DNA of 26,219 nt from the NCBI GenBank assembly GCA_004151065.3, contig NWUY0300062539.1:1-26219 (forward strand). Direction: 5' to 3'. Every line of letters starts with the position of its first letter. The stretch's first letter is position 1. The notes below the pieces were generated by a model that worked only from the letters and a program-made list of their open reading frames with translations, did no database searches and was not told where the DNA came from. This DNA comes from Larix sibirica (lineage: Eukaryota > Streptophyta > Pinopsida > Pinales > Pinaceae). A program made the position numbers and the translations under genes. Shown piece after piece: positions 9,064-19,466 of this stretch.

Positions 9064-10220
9064 AAGGAAACAATAACCGCAGGAAGCCAAGGAACGCAAA
9101 CCGTCGGGATGTTGGTTTGAAGCAAAATGTTGGGGTGTGGATGGGCACACTTAACACAGAACAAAGTTCAGATTGTTGCGAGCTGTGACGAAGGGTGAAC
9201 ACCTTCAGTTGAGGCAGATTCGTTTCGTGAAGAACAGTTGGGCGCGTTGAGGTGTAGTGCCTGAAACGTGCCGGCTTAAATGTTCAACAAGCTTGCTGCG
9301 ACAATTCGGTTAAGTGGAGATGCGGCTGGCCCATAGTGGATTGGCAGCCAAAGTGATTTGCAAAACGGACAGTGCATATCCAAGACTTAGCATGCCGAAC
9401 GATTGCGGAAGTGGGTGAGTAGAGGGAGACTTGCCCAAGCTTCCAAGGGCACTAGAAGTGCAAACCATTTCGGATGAAGGAATCCCGCTGTGAACCGGTT
9501 GGGAGTGTTGCAGATGAGCTCACAAAGGGGTTGTTGAAGTAGTACGCGCTTACAACAACTAGAGGGTGTGCGACAGGGTGTCGTGAGCTGCATAGATGTG
9601 GCTTATGGGAGAAAGAAGGCTAAAAGATTTCAACAGTGGTGCGGTTGAAAGCATCACACCCTAGTAGACTTGCGAAAGGAGTTGCAGATGATAAAGGCGT
9701 CAATGATGTCTTTGTCTCGGTTTAAGGCAAGAAAGGTTGCCTTGACACCAAAGAAGTGGGGCGTTCAGAAGGAAAACGTGAGGGAATGAAGATCAGTTGC
9801 GGAAGCAAAGTGGTCAAGTACCATAACATAAGTATGTTTGGAGGTCTCAACACTTGGGCGTCTTGGAGCTGAGTAAGGTGCCGTAGATGATTTTGAGGTG
9901 AGGCATTGGCTTTACCTTACGTTCGGCAAGAGTTGCATGGAGGACCGAAGTGCGGAGGAAGTTGATTGGCCAAGCATGTTGTTCATCTCATGGAGGGACA
10001 CGATGGTTGGGAGTCGTGACCCAACTAGTTCAGTCATGGGGGCTAGTATGGACATAGGCATGACGAGATATCAATGTGTGAGCAACGTACCGAAGCCAAA
10101 GTAGGTTGGATGATGCGATGGATAGAATGAGTTGCGGTTGTAGGTGATGGAGGCAGCAACAAAAGCTTCATGAACAGGTGGACGTTTGTGAAGATGTTGC
10201 CGGGGACGACAATTGCTCTA

Positions 10221-10232
10221 AGTGGGGGAGAA
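10221..10232 (+). promoter_or_regulatory. Polypurine tract
   Basis: AGTGGGGGAGAA directly abuts the TG start of the 3' LTR at 10233. Plant Ty3/gypsy elements typically carry a tract of this form here, where it primes plus-strand DNA synthesis. Confidence 0.85.
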
Positions 10233-10623
10233 TGTTACTGAATTCTGTGGCCCAAAATTTGGGGTTCCTCGAGCGCTTAGAGAAACGGCCCGTTCGACCA
10301 TGCGAAGGTGGGCACTTGGGTACCTTGCAGCTGGATGTGGGCATCGACACCATTTGGCGGCATTGGTGATGTGTGGATGGTTAGTGGGGCATATCGAGTT
10401 TAGAATCTACCAGAGATCGGGAACCCATGCGACGGAAGTCCCAACATGAGTTGGGCGCTTGCTTAACAGCCACAGCACGTAGAAGTTGCAAAGTGGGTGC
10501 TCCGACAGAACTATGCCCAAGGAAAGGTGTAGTTGGGCGTCGACTTGATGGGCGCTCAGTTGACTTGTGACCGGTTGGTGAGTCGGCTTGGATTTGTGCG
10601 GATGTTTGGTGGGCGGGTGCACG

Positions 10624-10631
10624 TATAAATA
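10624..10631 (+). promoter_or_regulatory. TATA box of the 3' LTR
   Basis: TATAAATA in the same context as the 5' LTR. If active it would drive transcripts out into the flanking DNA after 12072. Confidence 0.6.
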
Positions 10632-10789
10632 TTGCTAAGGCACTTGGACAAAATCAAGAAGGAATAAGTCATAAGCATAGAACACATCTCTGCTATCATT
10701 GATCTGACCTCTGCAAGAGGCGACCTCCCTTTGGAAGGTGCGCGCTCTGCAGGAGGGTTTTCTGGGGCAACAGGACGCACATAACATAA

Positions 10790-11310
10790 GCTTCCAAACC
10801 GAGTTCGGGGACAAGCTTCAGAGTCGAGTTCGTTGGAGAGGCTTCCGAAGCGAGTTTCACTGTAGGCTTCCGAATAGAGTTGCGTTGTGGGCTTCTGAAG
10901 CGAGTTGCATTACGGGATTCTGAATAGAGTTGCGTCGTGGGCTTCCGAAGTGAGTTGTATTGCGAGCTTCCATACAGAGTTGCGTCGCGGGCTTCCGAAG
11001 TGAGTTGCACTGTAGGATTCCATACAGAGTTGCGCCATGGGCTTCCAAAGCGAGTTGCGCCGCGTGCTTCCATACAGAGCCGCGTCACGGGCTTTTGAAG
11101 CGAGTTGCACAGCAGGATTTCGAATAGAGTTGTGTCGCGGGATTCTAAAGCGAGTTGGACCACAAGCTTCCAAACCGAGTTGTGCCCCAGGCTTCCAAAG
11201 CGAGTTGGACTGTGAGCTTCCAAACGGAGTTGTGCCGCAAGATTCCAAAGCGAGTTGGACCGTGAGATTCTATACAAAGTTGGACCGTTAGAGCTTCCAA
11301 AGCAAGTTCT
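10790..11310 (+). repeat. 25-bp tandem array (50-bp dimer) in the 3' LTR
   Basis: About 21 degenerate units of the same alternating types as the 5' LTR array. It is about 30 bp shorter than its partner, consistent with gain or loss of roughly one unit since insertion. Confidence 0.9.
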
Positions 11311-12072
11311 CAGAGAAGATATTTCTGGGCAGCGTTGGGTGTGTTTCGTGGATGTGTGAAGAACCGGTTCCTCAGAATGACAGATTGATGCAGATGTGGT
11401 GAGAAGTCTCAGGGAGTTTCCTAAAGACACTGCCGTTCGGTAACATGTGAAGGCACGCTGGAGGAGGCGAGTATGCAAACTTCAGCAAGTCAGGCAGCAG
11501 CTTGACAATAGGCTTAGCATAGTTTAGCGTTGGGCAGAAGCGTTCAACACATGTAGCTGGAGTAAGTCCTTGAGTTTATTGTAGACGACGACATGACGGT
11601 GCAGGATTCAGCAGGTTGCGACAGACAACAGCTTGTGATGAGACTTGGCATGGGCGTTGCGAGCAGGAAAACATGCGTATGCGATGGGGACAGTCAGAGT
11701 TGGGATTTGATTGTATCTTGAGTGTTGTTGGTTGGCCACACTCTCAGATGAGTTGGCAGAATGTGGCATCCACCGTTGCTGTAACAAGTCTTGATATATA
11801 TGATACTTGGGTATTAGGCACGTCCAAGTTATGAGTGCCTCCCACACTTACATTTATCTCTTGTACTGTATTTGGCTTTTGTACTATTGGATGTGCATGC
11901 ATGTAAAAATGGCTAAGTGTAGGATCTATTAGAGATAAGTGTTAGGGGTTCCGCATGGTTAGGCGTAGTCTTCCAGGCTAGTAACCAAGATGGTCATGCC
12001 TGTGAAGCCCTGGGCAGTGCCGCACGACTTAATGGAAAGCGAAAAATTGAGCTATCCGTTGGGCCCGTGACA

Positions 12073-12077
12073 ATAGT
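12073..12077. repeat. Right target-site duplication
   Basis: ATAGT lies directly after the 3' LTR and pairs with GTAGT at 6402-6406. Confidence 0.7.
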
Positions 12078-13435
12078 GCCTACAAGTTGCACTCAGTATC
12101 CATTGAAGAAAGCAATGTTGGTTTGGGTGTAAATATGAAATGTTGACATGGAGTGAAAATGTCCTAAGGAAATTAGAGGGAACTTGGTCAAAGTTTGAAA
12201 ACTTAAGAGTTCAAATTTGGACAAATTACTCAAGGATTGAGGGCTTCTAAAGTGTGAGAAGTCCCCCAGAATCACCTCTTGAGCTAGGCTCTTGCTATTT
12301 TTCCATAGAAATGAATACACAATTAAAGCTTGAAAACTATCAACGAATTTGGGTTAAATTCCATAGAAATGAATACACGTTGCAAGCTTGAAAACTATCC
12401 ACAAATTTGAGTTAAAAAACTAGTTTGTTATATCTAATAAGATTCCCAATATTAGAAAACTTATCCCTATCTCATAATTCACTAACATTCCATGAGAGGA
12501 TTCTTAGTACTTATTTGGAGGGGTTTGATTTTAGTGTTTAATAGATGGACTTCTAATTCCTATAATGAAAACTTTTGTTCCTTCCTCTCATTTTGGTGGC
12601 TATATATTTTTGGTTATGAGTTTTGGGTTCTTTTGTTAGATCTCATCGTTTTTTTTCTTGTATTTTGAATCTTGTAGAGTTATTTCTATGATTGATTCTT
12701 TCAAGTGAGTTTCTAACTTGTGAGGTGAATCTTAGATGGCTAGTTATTCTTGCTTTGTGATATTTGTTTGATCCCAAGGGCTCTTTCTTTTACTTTCTAG
12801 GTTGAGTCATCTTCCTTTATAGGATCTAAAATGATTTGGTGTGAGGATTTTGATAGATTTATTGTATCCTTGAATTTAGGAAGGACTTTAAAGGGGTTTC
12901 CTTGGATGATTTTTGCTTTGACATCTTGAGAATGATGAAACACTAATCTTCTCTAGATTCTCCTTTCCTTTTATTTCCCATCTTTTCATTTTCAGGATTC
13001 TTGGTGCCATCTTTTACAAAGTGCTTGCAATGTATCGTACCAACTTGTATTTGACTATATTTTGAGCTCTAAAGTTTTAGAGTTGTGGCTTTGGACACAC
13101 CTCCTTTCTATCAACTTGTCTACATAACTACAACCAAGAGATAATTATATCAACCTTCAATAGTATCAATAATATTTTATTTTATTTTATTGCCAACTTA
13201 TATCTCCAAAACCTAAAATTTATAGCAATGGGTAAGGAAAAATGGAAGGCAAAAGCCACACAAGGACCTTATAAGGGGATTCTTTGGTGAGATCAAATTC
13301 ATAGTTGTCGTGTTTGAGCTAGGGTAGTTAGAAATTAAGAGCTAAGATTTTGACTCTATCTTCTTATTAGAGCAGAGCACAATGAAGTGATCTATGTCAC
13401 AAAAGAGCCTTATTGCACCGAGAGTAGCGAGGTGC
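12078..13435. other. Unassigned intergenic DNA before the assembly gap
   Basis: I see no gene on either strand. Contents are a 58-bp tandem duplication at 12303-12418 and an ATTTT-type simple repeat near 13170-13190. Confidence 0.45.
12303..12418. repeat. 58-bp tandem duplication
   Basis: CCATAGAAATGAATACAC begins both units, at 12303 and 12361. AAGCTTGAAAACTATC is shared further on. The two units differ at only a few positions. Confidence 0.85.
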
Positions 13436-14222
13436 NNNNNNNNNNNNNNNNNNNNNNNNNNNNNNNNNNNNNNNNNNNNNNNNNNNNNNNNNNNNNNNNN
13501 NNNNNNNNNNNNNNNNNNNNNNNNNNNNNNNNNNNNNNNNNNNNNNNNNNNNNNNNNNNNNNNNNNNNNNNNNNNNNNNNNNNNNNNNNNNNNNNNNNNN
13601 NNNNNNNNNNNNNNNNNNNNNNNNNNNNNNNNNNNNNNNNNNNNNNNNNNNNNNNNNNNNNNNNNNNNNNNNNNNNNNNNNNNNNNNNNNNNNNNNNNNN
13701 NNNNNNNNNNNNNNNNNNNNNNNNNNNNNNNNNNNNNNNNNNNNNNNNNNNNNNNNNNNNNNNNNNNNNNNNNNNNNNNNNNNNNNNNNNNNNNNNNNNN
13801 NNNNNNNNNNNNNNNNNNNNNNNNNNNNNNNNNNNNNNNNNNNNNNNNNNNNNNNNNNNNNNNNNNNNNNNNNNNNNNNNNNNNNNNNNNNNNNNNNNNN
13901 NNNNNNNNNNNNNNNNNNNNNNNNNNNNNNNNNNNNNNNNNNNNNNNNNNNNNNNNNNNNNNNNNNNNNNNNNNNNNNNNNNNNNNNNNNNNNNNNNNNN
14001 NNNNNNNNNNNNNNNNNNNNNNNNNNNNNNNNNNNNNNNNNNNNNNNNNNNNNNNNNNNNNNNNNNNNNNNNNNNNNNNNNNNNNNNNNNNNNNNNNNNN
14101 NNNNNNNNNNNNNNNNNNNNNNNNNNNNNNNNNNNNNNNNNNNNNNNNNNNNNNNNNNNNNNNNNNNNNNNNNNNNNNNNNNNNNNNNNNNNNNNNNNNN
14201 NNNNNNNNNNNNNNNNNNNNNN
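13436..14222. other. Assembly gap of 787 unknown bases
   Basis: A run of N. Open frames that appear to cross it have no meaning. Confidence 0.99.
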
Positions 14223-14988
14223 CTTTATAAATTTGAATTTTTTTAGAAACATATCACTCAACATTTTATGGTTGGACATTTAAGAATAAGTAAGATTCAT
14301 CAATATTTTTACATTTTCTAAAAATTATGGATCCTTCAAATTTTCTAAATGACAACTTAAGAACTACCAAAGGAGTTGAGTCTTGCCCTTGTTGACAATA
14401 GAGCACTCGGAAAGTGGAAACATGGTTTGTACGGTTGTGATTATTATATAAATTGCTTCCATAATAATCCATAATTAGCTAATCATTTTTTATAAGCTAA
14501 TTTGAAAATAAAAAATAGCGAACATCTAAATTGAAAATTCAAAAATATAGGGCCAAAATATTTTTGGGCGCTAAATTTGGTCAAAACTGCTTGTGGAAGT
14601 AAGCAGCACAGTAGGTCTAAGAGCGAAGGAGAGTGAGTGTGCAGGTTGACTATTGTTCAAAGTTGGAAAATAATGCGTGGCCACCAAAGTTTGTCCAACA
14701 TGCATATCCTGAATCGTAAGCCTTTTGGTCCAGAAAAACCTTGAGATTGGATTAGGGCGTATGATATTTTATGGTTTATGTCAATTCTCGAATGTCGATG
14801 GGATGATCAACGATATTTACCATGAACTCGTAAAGTTCACATCCAATCCTCTTGTGAATTCATGGCATTCTAGGCAGGATCCTTCCATGATTCTAGGCAT
14901 GAGATTGGTGATTGTGTGAGGAGATATATGGGACTGGTGGTGGGGGATCATACATGGGCTAAGCATTACAAATTAGGGTAGAGACAAA
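14223..14988. other. Unassigned DNA after the gap
   Basis: No family motif is visible. The last 350 bases could hold the decayed upstream part of the PPR pseudogene, but I cannot align it. Confidence 0.35.
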
Positions 14989-15640
14989 ATGAGATATCAT
15001 CACAGTTTCAGTCAATTTGGAGCTATGAGAATCTTCTTCGGCCACCATTTTATTTTTACTCCTTACTCACCATTGATTTCATATAAAGTTGTCCCAGCAT
15101 TGCGTTATGGCAAATCTTCCATTTGGTGCGAATGCAGTACAATGAGACATCAATTTGGTGTGTCGTTAAGCCTACTGGCTTCTCATGTTTTTGTTGGTAG
15201 TATGCTCGTGGACGTGTATGCGAAATGTGGAGTTTAGAGGATGCCACCATTTGTTTAACGGAAAGCCTCAACGAGATGTCGAGGTATGAAATACCATGAT
15301 ATGTGCTTATGCTGCAAGGGTTGTCTCGTAATGCCTTGTGGTTATTTTGCCAAATGATACCAATAGGCATCCAACTCAATGAGTTCACTTGCTCCAGCAT
15401 GTGGCATCTTAAGAGATGAGAATAGTCGATGGAGATGGAGAGCGATGGAGGTCTAGGTATCTCTCTTTATGGCTCAGTCTTCCTATGTTTTTCAGCAAAT
15501 GGTACTAAAATGGCCTTTGTGTAAGTTTAAATTCAACCATTACATTTCAATATACTTTTTATGTGCTGCTAGCAATGACATAAGACACTTTGTTCTTGCC
15601 TCTGCTAAAATTATAGTGTGATCTGCCCATGAAAATCTCA
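14989..15640 (+). pseudogene. Pentatricopeptide repeat (PPR, PLS-type) protein, decayed fragment
   Basis: Known: PPR proteins bind organelle RNA for editing, splicing or stability. Seen: the phrase HVFVGSMLVDVYAKCGV near 15184-15234 is a hallmark PPR segment. It is followed, after a frame change, by DAHHLF-like and PQRDVEV sequence, an in-frame TGA where W is usual, then NTMICAYA (to about 15315). Another frame change leads to NALWLFCQMIPIGIQLNEFT (about 15330-15390). A weaker repeat, QQMVL through LCAAS, runs to about 15580. Upstream, VVPALRYGK near 15090 resembles the usual ALEQGKQIH segment. Several frameshifts and stops show the gene is dead. The ends are approximate because similarity fades both ways. 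Confidence 0.6.
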
Positions 15641-15835
15641 TATGGTAATTGAATGCCTAAATCTAGTAATCCTGAAAACTAAAGCTCCATTCTTCATACC
15701 ACTTGAATCTACTATATTCCACACAACTTACAACAACAGATAACCACACTTGATTCATCAGAGCCAACAAGTTCATACTTCATAGCTATGCTTATATGTC
15801 TTACCAAAGCTTCCAGATATGACCAATTGTTGAAG

Positions 15836-15996
15836 TCTATTCCATGAAAAATAGCTTGTATGCATATATGATATGTATTGGAGGGGTAGGAGGCTAGTTG
15901 CAAGAACTAATATCGTATATCCTTTCCATGAAAAAATGGCTTGAATGTATGTATATTTGATTGCAATGGAGGGGTAGGAGGCTAGTTGCAAGAACA
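15836..15996. repeat. 88-bp tandem duplication
   Basis: GGAGGGGTAGGAGGCTAGTT followed by GCAAGAAC occurs at 15880 and 15968, 88 bp apart. The preceding TCCATGAAAAA and GCTTG.ATG words are shared too. Confidence 0.8.
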
Positions 15997-16222
15997 TTCC
16001 GTATACCCATAGTTCTCATTGTAGATGAGACAGACTTGGGATCATTTCCTCTGCTTTTGAATGATGACAGTGAGAGGCACGAGCGAGGTGCTGTCCAAAA
16101 TCAACAATATGAGCATCGAGTAGCATTACCACCACCGAAATGAACAATATTAGCAGCATGACCACCAACATTATCTCATCAAATATAAGACATCATGAGA
16201 AAGTAATGCAACTCACCTTTAG

Positions 16223-16384
16223 GCAAGGAGGGAACTCTTTAAGTATGGTCTTCCTCTAACTCAAATTTTGCTGGCCAGGCTGGAACAGAAGCTCGGAGAG
16301 ATTGGATTGGAAGATAACAATGCATTAGATCCCTTATATTGCACTTACATTTTTGGTGGCAATGCTACTGGCCAATTTATGTAG
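16223..16384 (+). pseudogene. Coding-like stretch, function not recognised
   Basis: A 53-codon open stretch starts after an acceptor-like ACCTTTAG and ends in two consecutive TAG codons. It reads with natural-looking composition, including LFKYGLPLTQILLARLEQKL and DPLYCTYIFGG. I cannot name a family. It may be one exon or the remains of a gene fragment. No partner exon is evident on this strand nearby, and the PPR pseudogene lies about 600 bp upstream. Low confidence: the case rests only on protein-like composition and the acceptor-like junction. Confidence 0.3.
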
Positions 16385-16679
16385 TAGACTTACATTTCTG
16401 GTCTGACAGATATGATTGTCTACAGAATACTGTTCAAATTACTTGGATTAGCTTTATAAGATCACGGACTTATACAGTCAATGGGAGATTATAGTTTGTA
16501 CTACTGTGCTCAGTCCTTATATAACTACATGGGGGGATTAGATTTCAGGAGAACAATGCCCGTGAAGAGCTATTTTACTTGCCATGTACAGGCTACAAGG
16601 AAGGTCCCTTAAAATCAAAGTTAAGGTCAGTTTTCTGCATTCAAAAAGGAGGGTACATCTATGCCCTTCTCATGGAGGC

Positions 16680-17135
16680 TTATATTTTCCCTTCAAGTTT
16701 AAGCAATCCTGGTATCCTAGCGATACTAGTATCGCATACATTCTTATAAAAATTAACATGATTTTTAAAATTAAAGTGCATCCACCTACTCCTGACTTGC
16801 TCACTCTGTATTCCTGCAAAGCCATAACTTGTTTCATATGGAAATAGCCTGCTCCTCCTCATAAAATCATCTTCCAGATCTTCTGGGTTAATTGCTTCAG
16901 AAACCATGGTTTTCTGACCAGAATTCAGAAACATTTTCAGTCCCTCAGGAGAAACCTGCTGGAATTGCTGAGGAGAGTTACTAGTCACCCTCCTAGAAAC
17001 ATAACTTTCAGAGCCCCCTATAAATGCCCCGATTTTCCTCTATATTTTGTCTTTGGAAAACAATGGCATTTTCAATGGAGATGAAACTGGTGTCTTAAAT
17101 CCTCTTTTTTCTTCACTGTCATAAGGTGCTATATC
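16680..17135 (-). pseudogene. Coding-like stretch, function not recognised, one internal stop
   Basis: Read on the minus strand, one frame stays protein-like from about 17135 to about 16810. It contains PYDSEEKRGFKTPVSSPLKM, then a TAG at 17042-17040, then KIGAFIGGSESYVSRRVTSN, QQVSPEGLKMFLNSGQKTMV and EAINPEDLEDDFMRRSRLFP. The frame runs on to a stop at 16680, but a donor-like AGAGTGAGC near 16810 could end an exon earlier. The TAG is preceded by an AAAATATAG acceptor-like sequence, so it could mark an intron edge rather than a lesion. The even mix of charged and hydrophobic residues over about 110 codons is unlike the surrounding DNA. I do not recognise the family. Confidence 0.4.
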
Positions 17136-17238
17136 TCAATGACATTGAACAGACAAGATGTTCATCCTATTGTGCTTACCCATGTTATTCTTTTCTGTAA
17201 CTATAACATTTGATGATTGAAAACTACTACCTTGTTTG

Positions 17239-17408
17239 TCTTCCATTTTGTTCGCCTGTAGACATCAATACAATTATTATCTTTATCTTATCTCATATGG
17301 ATTGTAAACAATTTATTTCTTTGTCTTCCATTTTGTTCGCCTGTGCACATCAAAAGAATTATCTTTATCTTATCTCATGTGGATTGTAAACAATTTATTT
17401 CTTGTGCA
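17239..17408. repeat. 85-bp tandem duplication
   Basis: TCTTCCATTTTGTTCGCCTG begins both units, at 17239 and 17324. TATCTTTATCTTATCTCAT and GGATTGTAAACAATTTATTT are shared. The second unit is about 4 bp shorter. Confidence 0.9.
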
Positions 17409-17641
17409 AGTTTCTTATTACTAGCTTGTTGATCTTATCTATCTTACTACTTTTTTTGGTTTTTATATGGTACCATCTAATTTGATATGTCTATATTATT
17501 TTCCTTTTGATAAATTTTGGGGGAAAAATAAATGAAGTAAAATAGGATCATCTTGATATGTGTAAATGTATACTTGAAATTTCTTCTTTAAAAGTACAAC
17601 GCTTAAGTTTTAGAACTGGTTGTGTGTCAGCCTAAGTGACC

Positions 17642-17850
17642 GGACACGTCCATTTAGGGCGAGGTGTCCCGTGGAGACGTGTCGGACACGGACATGATCC
17701 CAACACTTGTCCGACACGTGTTTTATTGTGTCCCGATTTTGGGACACGATAAAACACGTGTCAGACATGTGTTGGGATCGTGTCCCATGTCTGCACACAC
17801 GTGTCCCGATTCCAGGACACATTCCGCGTGAAAAAGGAGCCCGCGTGTCC
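17642..17850. repeat. Foldback element with nested GTGTC/GACAC inverted repeats
   Basis: The core arms at 17696-17734 and 17741-17779 are 39 bp each, pair at 36 positions, and enclose a 6-base loop GATTTT. Pairing continues outwards with gaps, ending in GGACACG at 17642 and CGTGTCC at 17844-17850. The arms contain CACGTG, the core of the plant G-box, near 17715, 17754 and 17800. It resembles a foldback MITE or a hairpin-RNA locus; I could not find a clear target-site duplication. Open frames across it are artefacts of the symmetrical sequence. Confidence 0.75.
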
Positions 17851-18418
17851 TTTAAAACTTTTTTTTTTGGCATTTGTGACTTGAAGGGAGAGCTAAGGGT
17901 GGGTTTTTTTGCAGGTGAAGGGAGATTTGAAGCATTTGCAAAGGATTCCAAGTTGATTTGAGGGAAGATTTACTTAGAGGATTCAAGCTCACCATCAANG
18001 GAAATTTCATATGCTCCACTTTAGTAATTGCTACAGACCTATGCCCGGTAGATGTATGTCCACGCCTTTTTAATGAACCCTTCCCTACAAATAATCCTTT
18101 AGTGCTCTTCCTTGTCAAAGAGTTAGTAGTTATGAGGGATTTATGGTTTTGCTTAATGCAACAATTGGGGCTACTTTACCCTTGTTTTGGAGAAACCTAC
18201 CCTTATTGTCCCTATCTCAATTCATATAGTGCTAGCATCATCTAAATCTAGTATGATAGTGAAACCACTAAAGCGGACGCAGAGGTTCTTACCTCTCTGC
18301 TTATTGCTACTATCTCACTATGTTTTAGTATGTTAGTACTGATAGAAAGGAGGACCTAAAAACAAACAAAACTTCTTGCAAAAAAAATAAAAAATCAAGA
18401 CCTAGTTCTTTCGACACC

Positions 18419-18436
18419 TCCCTCGAAACGATTCCA
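18419..18436 (-). promoter_or_regulatory. Heavily decayed tRNA-Asp primer-binding site
   Basis: The plus strand reads TCCCTCGAAACGATTCCA, about 12 of 18 matches to the plant tRNA-Asp 3' end. It is assigned mainly by position, four bases from the LTR start, as in the 3427-3444 copy. Confidence 0.6.
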
Positions 18437-19279
18437 AAAATGTCAGGAAACTTAATTGCTTCAATTGTTGATCATTAAATTATCAATCGATAGCTCATAA
18501 TATGATTAGGTGTCATCAAAATATATGCAGAGATAAGCTTAATTAACACTTACAATAATCTATAACCAATCACACTCAGGCAATCAGTTGAATAAACACT
18601 TCCAAAGACCAAGTTAAATACTGAGAATTTATGTTGTCCATGCAAGACAATTACACCTTCTTTTTAGGAAATAATTGTTCCAGTAATAGTCAACATCTTA
18701 AAGATACTCAAAGAGTCCAACAATCCTTATAGTTTACTCAAGCAGTGAAATGAAAAGCTATTTAATTGAGTCACACAATACTAGAAATGTAAAATCAGAT
18801 AAATTTGGAATCGTAAGTCTGAACCCTATGGATTTTCAGCTACTTTCTGGATTCACGTGGTTAACTATCCAAAGGACCCAAACACCCCAAAGGATCCTTG
18901 AAATCCAAGTAACACTCTTGCATGAAAAGTAAAATACCGAGTCGAATAACTAAATGTTCATGAAAATAAGAATTGAATTTAATAAATAATAACAAAAACA
19001 TAAATGAAATCACTGAAATCAAAGATACATAAACACACACACTTTCCAATAATAAAATCTATAGACTAACTCTACAAGTTCATCCCAGGTTAGGGTCCCT
19101 CCTGGCTAGGTGCAATGTAGGAAGCAAAGAACTCAGAAACTGATCAGTAATAGAGAACTTTCATTAATCAATTCAAAAGTATAGAATGGAAGTGCATCAA
19201 GCTTGAACTCCAAGTTTAGACGCTTGTTCTCTACTGCTATAGCTATCCTTCACTAACCTTCACAAAATAATATCTTCAA

Positions 19280-19286
19280 TTATATA
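19280..19286 (-). promoter_or_regulatory. TATA-like box in the third LTR copy
   Basis: TATATAA on the minus strand, in the conserved CTTCTATATAATTGAAG context. Confidence 0.5.
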
Positions 19287-19432
19287 GAAGGTTTACATCC
19301 TTGATTAGTTACAACCATCGATCCTTGATATAAGGATATCTAACCAACAAAATAGGTAATACAATATAAATAAATATATTTGACGTGTACAATAGAAAAT
19401 ATGACCACAACAAAGATATTGTGTTTGATCAC

Positions 19433-19466
19433 CCACGATTTCATGATTGACAACATGAAATCATGG
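19433..19466. repeat. Conserved U3 hairpin, copy 3
   Basis: Arms at 19433-19445 and 19454-19466 pair with one mismatch around the loop ATTGACAA. Confidence 0.8.

Larger units (their letters stand above)
8302..10232 (+). other. Non-coding internal region of the LTR element
   Basis: No frame on either strand shows gag, protease, RT, RNase H or integrase motifs; open frames do not exceed about 143 residues and look random. The sequence is G-rich on the plus strand. Short AGTTGC-type words resembling the LTR array recur, for example near 8519, 8709, 9680, 9793, 9931 and 10131. It contains the PBS-region duplication at 8350-8440 and a 38-bp x3 repeat at 8947-9063. Confidence 0.75.
6407..12072 (+). 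mobile_element. Complete non-coding LTR retrotransposon (LARD-like, non-autonomous)
   Basis: Seen in order: duplication GTAGT, 5' LTR 6407-8301 (TG...CA), PBS 8304-8316, internal region 8302-10232 with no family-recognisable reading frame, polypurine tract 10221-10232, 3' LTR 10233-12072 (TG...CA), duplication ATAGT. The element is 5,666 bp, with LTRs of 1,895 and 1,840 bp and a 1,931-bp internal region. Known: elements with LTRs, PBS and PPT but no gag-pol are non-autonomous and copied by a relative's enzymes; large ones are called LARDs. Inference: the PPT context AGTGGGGGAGAATGTTAC and the Met PBS suggest a Ty3/gypsy chromovirus helper (Tekay/Del side), but nothing coding confirms this. 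The LTRs look about 90% identical over the first 100 bases, so the insertion is not recent. It is richer in G and C than its surroundings. Confidence 0.9.
10233..12072 (+). repeat. 3' LTR of the non-coding element
   Basis: It begins TGTTACTG and ends CGTGACA. It is collinear with 6407-8301, including the dyad near the start, the TATA box, the 25-bp array, and the closing ATGTAAAAATGGCTAAGT and GGGGTTCCGCATGGTTAGG blocks. The flank ATAGT follows. Confidence 0.9.

Noticed and set aside
13387-14283. Open frames of about 280-300 codons on both strands
   Set aside because: They are made of the 787-base N gap and carry no sequence information.
17610-17961. Open frames of 84-113 codons across the foldback
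   Set aside because: They mirror each other on both strands because of the inverted repeat and show no family motif.
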